DNA of 64,000 nt from contig NC_081415.1 of assembly GCF_030272615.1 (NCBI RefSeq), forward strand, positions 419,926,257 through 419,990,256. Direction: 5' to 3'. A program made the position numbers and the translations under genes. Origin of the DNA: Cryptomeria japonica (taxonomy: Eukaryota > Streptophyta > Pinopsida > Cupressales > Cupressaceae). The notes beneath the pieces were generated by a model. That model was not told the DNA's origin and made no database searches. It saw nothing but the letters and a program-made list of their open reading frames with translations. Shown here piece after piece: positions 57,585 through 64,000 of the stretch (the stretch's first letter is position 1; each line of letters begins with the position of its first letter).

Positions 57585-58830
57585 TAGGTACAAAAGTGAT
57601 ATTCTCAAGACAATGAACTAATAATGTGACCCTACTGATTGCATGAATAACATACTCCTCCTCTACCAAAACCTCTACCTCCAAAAGGTGCACTACATTG
57701 TTGAACACTACCTCTACTAGAGAACTGTGGTGCACTCTTAGCAGATTGACTAGGCTGATTGGACTTAGCACAATACCTATTGTGATCTTTCGATGATTGA
57801 AAACCTCTACCATGAGCATGCTAAAAATTCTAAAAGTTCTTTTAGTTCATTTGAAACTGTCCTCCCTTTGAAGGTGTTGAAAAAATCCTTCTAGGTCTTG
57901 ACGCCTGAGACAAATTACCTCTTGTAATTGAACCTGGTGGAAGGGCACTGCCCACCTGAACACCCGACTGACCTCTAAGAGCCAAGGCTAGATTCTCTTT
58001 TGTCAACCACGTCTCTTTTACTAAAACCTCCATAGTCTTAGGTTCAAAACCATGAGCTCCATAAATGATACGAGGATTGAGGCCCTGAACAAAATGTTGT
58101 ACTAACATAGCTTTGTCATCTAGAATATTCACATACTACTTGACCTCATAGAAGTGGCCCTCATACTACTCCATGAACAGAGCCATATATTGCAAATCAT
58201 GGAACTCATTTTCTTTCCTTTATCTCCAATGATCAAATAAGAATCGGGCTCAGAACCTCTCCAAAAATATATCCCAAGATACTGAAGCAATATTGAGATG
58301 AAGCTTTTGATCCTCTATGCGCCATCATGTAGACGTAAATCCTCAGAGGTGCATGATAGGAGACCTGGCCTTAGTGTTACTACCATAAGGATGCATGGAA
58401 AATACCTATCCAAATCAATAAGTCAAGTCTCATCCTCAAATCCAATGCCAGTGCCATAAAAAGTCGGTGGTTGAGACCTAAGAAGGTCCCTCATGTGTCC
58501 AACCAGAACGAAATCACCATCAACTACTATCTTATTTCTCAGAGGAGTACACAACCTCTCCCTCTCCTAATGCTAGGATTGATGAGACTCTGCTCACTGA
58601 GGAATCTCCTGACGAGGTTCTGAATGAGCAAGAAGATTCTATAACATATTGACCAACTGAGGACCCTCTAGACCACCTTGCTAATTCTCGCCTTGCTACT
58701 CAATTCTATGATCACTATGATGATCATGATGTTTCTCCTCCTGATGAACCTTGAGAGAATCTTCTTGATGAGGGTTTAGCTGAGTGCTACTATGATTACC
58801 TCACCCTCAACCTCTACCGCGAGGAGGCAT
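57585..58830 (-). pseudogene. gag of gypsy D, degraded
   Basis: ATG at 58830 begins MPPRGRG. Further on: VNILDDKAMLVQHFVQGLNP, TKENLALALRGQSGVQVG (57842-58132), then an RG-rich region (APFGGRGFGRGGVC) and a zinc knuckle CYSCNQ-stop-GH, where the stop is a TAG. This is a standard plant chromovirus gag that would coat element RNA. It lies 170 bp after the primer site. Its 3' end meets LARD-1, and the protease continues at 48243. Confidence 0.8.
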
Positions 58831-58999
58831 CTTAACTAACAACCAACAAGACACGCATATAAGGCAAGGTTCACAAGTCTAACTAAGCAAGAGAACAAAG
58901 AGGGGTTGAACCCCCAAAAAAATACAATCAAGGCACATTTCTACAAGGATAACATAACGGGTCCATATGAAAGTAGAGTACCCAGTGTATGAACATGGA

Positions 59000-59010
59000 C
59001 TCTGATACCA
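59000..59010 (-). other. Primer-binding site of gypsy D
   Basis: Minus strand TGGTATCAGAG, three bases after the 5' LTR end (59014). Initiator Met-tRNA type, as in gypsy C. Confidence 0.88.
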
Positions 59011-59013
59011 AGA

Positions 59014-59903
59014 TGTAACGCCCCACCAGGGAACCCTAGAAGAATTAAAACTAATAAACCAAAACAAATAGCAAATAATTAAAAACAAAACAAAACATAA
59101 TACATCAACCATCTTTTAACTCAATACAAAATAAGTATATTTATTACATAACATAGATAAATCATAACAATCTTTAGTGGAAGACTTAATCGGATCTCAT
59201 AACAATCCTCTATGGGCTCCCTAATGTCGCTACCAAGCAACACTTACTAACATGTATAAAAAATCACTAAATTAATCACATGAAGATAAATTAATTCCAT
59301 TACATTATTCCAAATCACATAAATATTTTTAATAGGATACATTGACCTAATCAAATAAACTCCTAATAATTAATCATTTAACTCATCATATTAAGGCCTA
59401 TGCTAAGTTCATTTTAAAGTACCAGATTAAAGATTCCTTTAATAACATTCATCAAGAATAATAACACACATATAATCCACATGATTACATTCACTTACAA
59501 GTTATCCATTAATACAAATGCATCTATCATAATAGTCCTATTACAATCCTTTCCATTTGGAGTATCCAATTACAAATATCCTTTCAATTACAAGTACAAA
59601 TATACAAATAAATATTCTTTTACATCACTTCTGGAAGATACATAATAAATACATTACAATGGTAGAACAATTTGCATCTGAATGTGAAAACACTGGAATA
59701 CAAGGTAAGACCCATCCAGTTGTACACGGACAAGAACTCCAAAACCTCAATGGATATAAAATAGTACCACCCGACCATATGGAACGCGCAGGTCCACCTC
59801 CCATGCTAGAAATAGACACAAGGCCTCGAACAACAAGCAATAAGGCTAGGGATAAAGAACTGAACATACATCATAACCAAGATACATAAGACACCACTGT
59901 AAA
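59014..59903 (-). repeat. 5' LTR of gypsy D, cut by the copia element
   Basis: Aligns with 39293-40017 and 42317-42440, for example CATCAACCATCTTTTAACTC and ACCACTG near the cut. The remaining ~2 kb of the LTR should lie right of the copia element, outside the window. Confidence 0.8.
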
Positions 59904-59958
59904 TGCAACATCCGCTAGATAAAACACTAGGACTTGACTGGTATAAATTCCACAATTA

Positions 59959-60641
59959 TCAATTAAGAAGACCAATAGAAACTGATGAAGAAATCAGCTT
60001 CTCCTGTGGAACTGCCTTTGTGAACATATTAGCAGGATTCTCACTTGTGTGAATCTTCTCAAGCTATAACTGACCCTCCTCCAAAATAGTCCTGATGAAG
60101 TGGTACCTGAGCTGAATGTGCTTTGTCCTTGAATGAAAAGTAGAGTTCTTCACAAGGTGACTGGCACTCTGGCTATCAGTATAAAATGGGCTATCCTCTT
60201 GTGTCTGACCCAATTCCTTTAGAAAACATTACAACCAAATCATCTCTTTGTTGGCTTCTGTAGCAGCAACATACTCAACTTCAATGGTTGAAAGTGCAAC
60301 AACCTTTTGCAGCCTAGAAATCCAACTGACTGTAGTTCCCCCTATAGTAAAAACATACCCTGTAATACTCCTCCGTGAATCAATATCACCCGCCAGATCA
60401 GAGTCAACAAATCCACTTAGAGCAGCATTAGATCCTTTGAAACATAATGCCTTCGTAGTACTTCCTTTCAAATACCGAAGAATCCATTTCACACATTCCA
60501 ATGTTCCATACCCGGATTACTCATAAACCTACTCACAACTCCCACTGCATGTGCAATATCTGGCCTTGTGCATACCATTGCATACATCAGACTGCCAATA
60601 ACTGATGAATACGGGATGTTAGACATTTTATTAACCTCTTC
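59959..60641 (-). pseudogene. RNase H domain of the copia element
   Basis: Reads YSSVIGSLMYAMVCTRPDIA, a one-base deletion near 60505 (EHW followed by ECVKWILRYLKG), then GFVDSDLAGDIDSRRSITGY, SWISRLQKVVALSTIEVEYV and AATEANKEMIWL (60229-60501). It closes with PFYTDSQSASHLVKNSTFHS, RTKHIQLRYHFIR and VPQEKLISSSVSIGLLN before the stop at 59959-59961. The acidic residues of RNase H (D in DSDLAGD, E in EVEY, D in YTDSQSA) are present. One TAG interrupts EEGQL-stop-LEKIH, where Gln is expected. Confidence 0.85.
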
Positions 60642-61541
60642 CTATTCCTTTGGGCACATCTCCTTAGTCAATTTGAAATGACTAGCCAAAGGTGTACTAA
60701 CTGCTTTTGCATCCTGCATGTTAAATCTTTTCAACACCTTCTTTATATACTCACTTTGGGATAAATTCAAGGTTCTATTTTTCCTGTCCCGTGTAATCCT
60801 CATACCGAGAATTTGCTTAGCTGCACCCAAATCCTTCATAGCAAATGACCTGGCTAATTTCTGTTTAAGATCATTTATATGTTGCATGTTAGACCCAGCA
60901 ACAAGCATGTCATCAACATAAAGCAACAGGATAATATAACTGCCATTATCAAATCTCTTAAAATATATACAATGATTAGAATGACATCTATGATAACCGT
61001 GTTCAGCCATGAAACTATCAAATTTTAAATACCATTGTCGGGGTGCTTGCTTTAGGCCATACAGACTTTTCTTCAACCTGCACACCAAGTTCTCCTTACC
61101 TTTGACCTCATATCCCTGTGGTTGCAACATGTAAATTTCCTCCTCCAAATCTCCATGGAGAAAAGCTATTTTGACATCTAATTGTTCAAGATGTAAATCA
61201 TCTGCAGCCACAAGACTAAGTATAGTTTTAATTGAAGTCATTTTTACAACTGGAGAAAATATTTCATCATAATCTATACCCTTTTTCTGTGCAAAACCTT
61301 TTACCACAAGTCTGGTCTTATATCTTTTCTGACCTCCTTCCTCCTCCTTCAGCCGATAAACCCATTTGTTAGGCAAGGCTCTTTTTTCTGCAGGTAAAGG
61401 GACTAAGTCCCAAGTCTTATTTTTCATCAAGGATTCCATCTCCTCTTTCAAGCCTAGTTGCCACTGTTGTTTGGCATCCACCTGCATTGCTTCTTCATAT
61501 TCTTTTGGTTCACCAAAATCCGTTAATAAAATAGAATACAA
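60642..61541 (-). pseudogene. Reverse transcriptase of the copia element, open 299 codons
   Basis: Complete RT domain: EEMESLMKNKTWDLVPLPAE, PNKWVYRLKEEEGG, RLVVKGFAQKKGIDYDEIFS, PVVKMTSIKTILSLVAADDL, QLDVKIAFLHGDLEEEIYM (first catalytic Asp), LKKSLYGLKQAPRQWYLKFD and the catalytic box LLLYVDDMLVAGSN, fully intact. It ends at a TAG after CPKE. The frame is the same as the integrase and gag upstream. It copies element RNA into DNA in virus-like particles. The domain looks catalytically sound, but flanking stops cut the polyprotein. Confidence 0.9.
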
Positions 61542-62747
61542 AGAAGGAGAAAATCTTTCAGGGGGTCTACTTGTCCTCGTAGAATGTCTAACACTTGCAG
61601 GAGTTTGTGGGACAATCTGTTGTTGCTAAGCATCAGGTACCTATGGCATTTCATTTTCAGGAATCTCATCCAACACCACATATTCTTGTTTGTCCTGTTC
61701 ATGCTTCTTTTCCTGCATCTGTTCTTTATACATAACCTTCTCATTGAATATAACATCTCTACTTCTAATTATTTTCTTATTTTCAAAATCCCATAACCGA
61801 TAGCCATATTCATCTATCCCATATCCAATGAAGGTACATTTATGAGATTTAGCATCAAGCTTGGTTCTGTTTTCTTTATCAACATGGACAAAAGCTTCGC
61901 AACCAAAAGTTTTTAGAAAAGAATAATTTACCTTTTTACCAGTCCATGCCTCCTATGGAATACCACCATCCAAAGGGGTTGAAGGTCCTCTATTTATCAA
62001 ATAGACAACAGTATGTATAGCATCTGCCCAAAAATGTAAGGGCAATCCAGCATGCAATCTCATGCTCCTCGCACATTCCATGATGGTCCTATTCATTCTC
62101 TCTGACACACCATTTTCCTATGGAGTTCCTGGAACTGTCTTCTGCTTTCAAATCCCATTTAAGGAACAATAATCTTCAAATGCTTTGCTGCAATACTCAC
62201 CTCCATTATCCGATCTGAGACACTTCAACTTTTTTCCTGTCTCATTCTCAACCAAAGCTTTCCATTTCTTAAAAGTTTCAAAAACATTTGATTTTTGTTT
62301 TAGGAAATATACCCATGTTTTTCTGGTTGAGTCATCAATAAAAATAACATAATAACAAGAGCCACCAAGAGATGATACCTGAGCCAGTCCCCATACATCT
62401 GAATGTACAAGCTCTAACTTGTCACTCTTCTTCTCTTTCCCAACCTTGAGAAATCTGACTCTTTTCTGTTTACCATAAACACAGTTTTCACAGAACTCTA
62501 AATCAATCTTCTTTAGTCCTGGCAATAGATTTTTGGAGTGAAGGATTTTCATCCCTTTCTCACTCATGTGCCCAAGCCTATGGTGCCACATTATCGAATC
62601 TGTTCTTGCAACATTTATTGTTGTTGTCCGTGCAGTAACTTTATCTGTAGCAGCTAAGGTAGAGTAAGTGTTACCAGTACATAGATATAATGTGCCTACC
62701 TTTGCACCTTTAACTACTACTAATGATCCTTTAGTGACGTTCCACAT
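61542..62747 (-). pseudogene. Integrase of the copia element
   Basis: HHCC zinc domain: WHHRLGHMSEKGMKILHSKN, ending CENCVYGKQKR. Catalytic core D-D-E: LELVHSDVWGLAQV, FIDDSTRKTWVYFLKQK, CLRSDNGGEYCSKAFEDYC, and ENGVSERMNRTIMECARSM with the Glu. The C-terminal part has GCEAFVHVDKENRTKLDAKS and a GY.YRLWD-type stretch. In-frame TAG codons fall at TP-stop-ENG, GIP-stop-EAW, MP-stop-VPDA and DA-stop-QQQ, each where Gln would fit. The integrase inserts element DNA into the host chromosome. Confidence 0.88.
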
Positions 62748-63884
62748 ACTGTCTGAGAAGGTAACTATGCAACCTTCACTACCTAGTTGCCCTGCAGAAA
62801 TTAAATTTCTTCTTAAATTAGGAACATGTCTTACCTCCTACAGAAGCCAGTCATTACCATTCTGCAACTTGATCTTTATCTTTCCTTTTCCAACAATTTG
62901 ACAGGGCTCATCATCACCCAAATATACCTGTCCAAAATCACCTTGAACATAATCTAGAAAATATTTTCTATGGGGTGTAGCATGAAATGAAGCCCAAGAA
63001 TCTATTACCCAGGAATCATTAACATTATCCAAACATAAGATTAAAGCATCTTGTAAAGTATTACTTGCAATATTAGCTTCCTTACTGTCATTTTCATTTT
63101 TGTCTCCTTCTTTGTTTTTCCGAGACCAACAGTCTTTCTTTAGATGACTAGGCTTTCCGCAGTACCAGCAATCTTTCTTTCCTCTAGATTGAGAGCGTCC
63201 TTTCTTTGACTTCCCTCGTGACTTCTCATTCCTAGGGCCTTTTCCTCTTTCCTTTGATCTTCCTCTGTTCTCCACATTCAAAACACCACCCGATGATGTT
63301 GGAGTCTCACCTGTGCTTTTCCTTCGCATTTCCTCGCTTAGGATAACACCAACAATATCATCAAATACCGAAGTATTTTTACCAGAGACAGAGTTACTTA
63401 CAGCCATAACCAAGCTATTCCAGCTTTCTGGCAAAGAACATAAAATCAAGAGAGCCCTAACCTCTTTTGCAAAGGTAATTTTTACCAAAGATAATTGACT
63501 GGTAATTGTATTAAATTCATTTAAGTGCTCCACTACAGATCCTCCCGCACTCATTTTCAAATTAAACAAACGCTTTATAAGAAATATCTTATTCGAAGCC
63601 GAGGGTTTCTCATACAGCTTAGCCAATGTTGCCATCAAATCTATAGTCGTTTTTGCTTCTGTTATATTGAATGCTACAGACGACGCAAGACACAATCGAA
63701 TGGATCCCAGTGCCTTTCTATCTAAAATGTCCCACTCTTCATCTGATATTGTGGTTGGTTTCTTTGCCTTTCCTTCCAATGGCCGCCACAAATCCTTTTG
63801 ATACAAGTAATCGTCCATCTGCATTTTCCATAACTGATAATTCTGGCCGTTAAACTTGTCGACCTTGAATTTGGAATCCTCCAT
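62748..63884 (-). pseudogene. gag and protease of the copia element
   Basis: The ATG at 63884 (MEDSKFKVDKFNGQNYQLWK) is preferred over the GTG at 63893 because copia gags start this way. gag core: LMATLAKLYEKPSASNKIFL, RLFNLKMSAGGSVVEHLNEF. A basic linker precedes the knuckle CWYCGKPSHLKKDCW. The protease begins SWVIDSWASFHATPHRKYF, where the retropepsin DSGAS has Trp for Gly (TGG for GGG or GGA, a one- or two-base change), probably inactivating. It ends at a TAG after DWLL, and the frame continues as EVRHVPNLRRNLISAGQLG into the integrase. Confidence 0.88.
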
Positions 63885-63930
63885 TGCTCCCACTCAAATC
63901 TGAAAGTCCTGCCAATTTACAGAAAACCTC

Positions 63931-63942
63931 GCTCTGATACCA
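63931..63942 (-). other. Primer-binding site of the copia element
   Basis: Minus strand TGGTATCAGAGC, two bases after the 5' LTR end (CCCTAACA, plus TGTTAGGG from 63945). Confidence 0.9.
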
Positions 63943-63944
63943 AT

Positions 63945-64000
63945 TGTTAGGGTTTCAAGCAGATCCGAAGCAAATATGAACTAACAATTATATGCAGATT
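63945..64000 (-). repeat. 5' LTR of the copia element, last 56 bp in window
   Basis: Plus TGTTAGGGTTTCAAGCAG, the reverse complement of an LTR end ..ACCCTAACA. The rest is outside the window. Confidence 0.75.

Larger units (their letters stand above)
59904..64000 (-). mobile_element. Ty1/copia retrotransposon, young, 3' LTR missing
   Basis: The order gag, protease, integrase, RT, RNase H marks Ty1/copia. The 5' LTR begins beyond the primer site at 63945 and runs out of the window. On the other side, the RNase H stop at 59959 is followed by ~55 bp and then gypsy D LTR sequence, with no polypurine tract or LTR, so the 3' end is lost. The frame stays open from gag to near 60505 apart from TAG codons, far better preserved than its neighbours. 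Confidence 0.9.

Overview
The window reads as plant nuclear DNA from a large, repeat-dominated genome. It is AT-rich and contains no convincing host gene, rRNA, tRNA gene or CRISPR array. Almost every recognisable coding remnant belongs to a plant transposable-element class: Ty3/gypsy (chromovirus and Tat-like), Ty1/copia, L1-type LINE with an RNase H tail, CACTA DNA transposon, tRNA-derived SINE, TRIM, and large non-autonomous LTR elements. Nearly all reading frames carry stops and frameshifts, which fits a gene-poor, heterochromatic stretch. A conifer-like or other giant plant genome is plausible, but the species cannot be told from the sequence.

The left third (1-15.9 kb) is a stack of insertions. 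The oldest layer is element B, a minus-strand gypsy element with gag and protease but no RT or integrase. Its 3' LTR is broken at 1372/1373 by the right end of a CACTA transposon (1-1372). Its protease is split by gypsy C (2827-11804, plus strand, 757/756-bp LTRs, 5-bp target duplication GGGTT). Gypsy C was in turn split between RT and RNase H by an unclassified ~2.8-kb insert (about 6309-9148). That insert carries seventeen palindromes built on GGACTTTAAAGTCC and a minus-strand ORF of unknown function.

The middle (about 17.2-35 kb) is built around a minus-strand large non-autonomous LTR element (LARD-2), identified by short islands matching LARD-1. A SINE (17871-18420), a near full-length LINE (20499-27232), a truncated LINE (18607-20429, inside the left flanking repeat of the first) and an unclassified 28.1-32.8 kb block interrupt it. 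A third LINE 3' end lies at about 33.48-34.63 kb.

The right half (35-64 kb) is another nest. Gypsy E (35.1-39.3 kb, minus) contains a complete 371-bp TRIM with a CCTAT target duplication. Gypsy D (minus) landed in E's gag. D's 3' LTR (39293-44722) holds a 2299-bp element with ~820-bp inverted arms and an AAACA duplication, plus a second SINE. D's gag and pol are separated by ~9.3 kb containing a B-like LTR (48.26-49.31 kb) and LARD-1 (49313 to about 57580). LARD-1 is pyrimidine-rich and keeps a proline/serine-rich ORF followed by a G-patch-like motif. D's 5' LTR is cut by a young Ty1/copia element (59904-64000, minus) whose gag, integrase and RT still share one frame, broken only by TAG codons.

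No genes cooperate here in a host pathway. The readable story is order of insertion: E, then D, then the elements inside D; and B, then gypsy C, then the palindrome insert.
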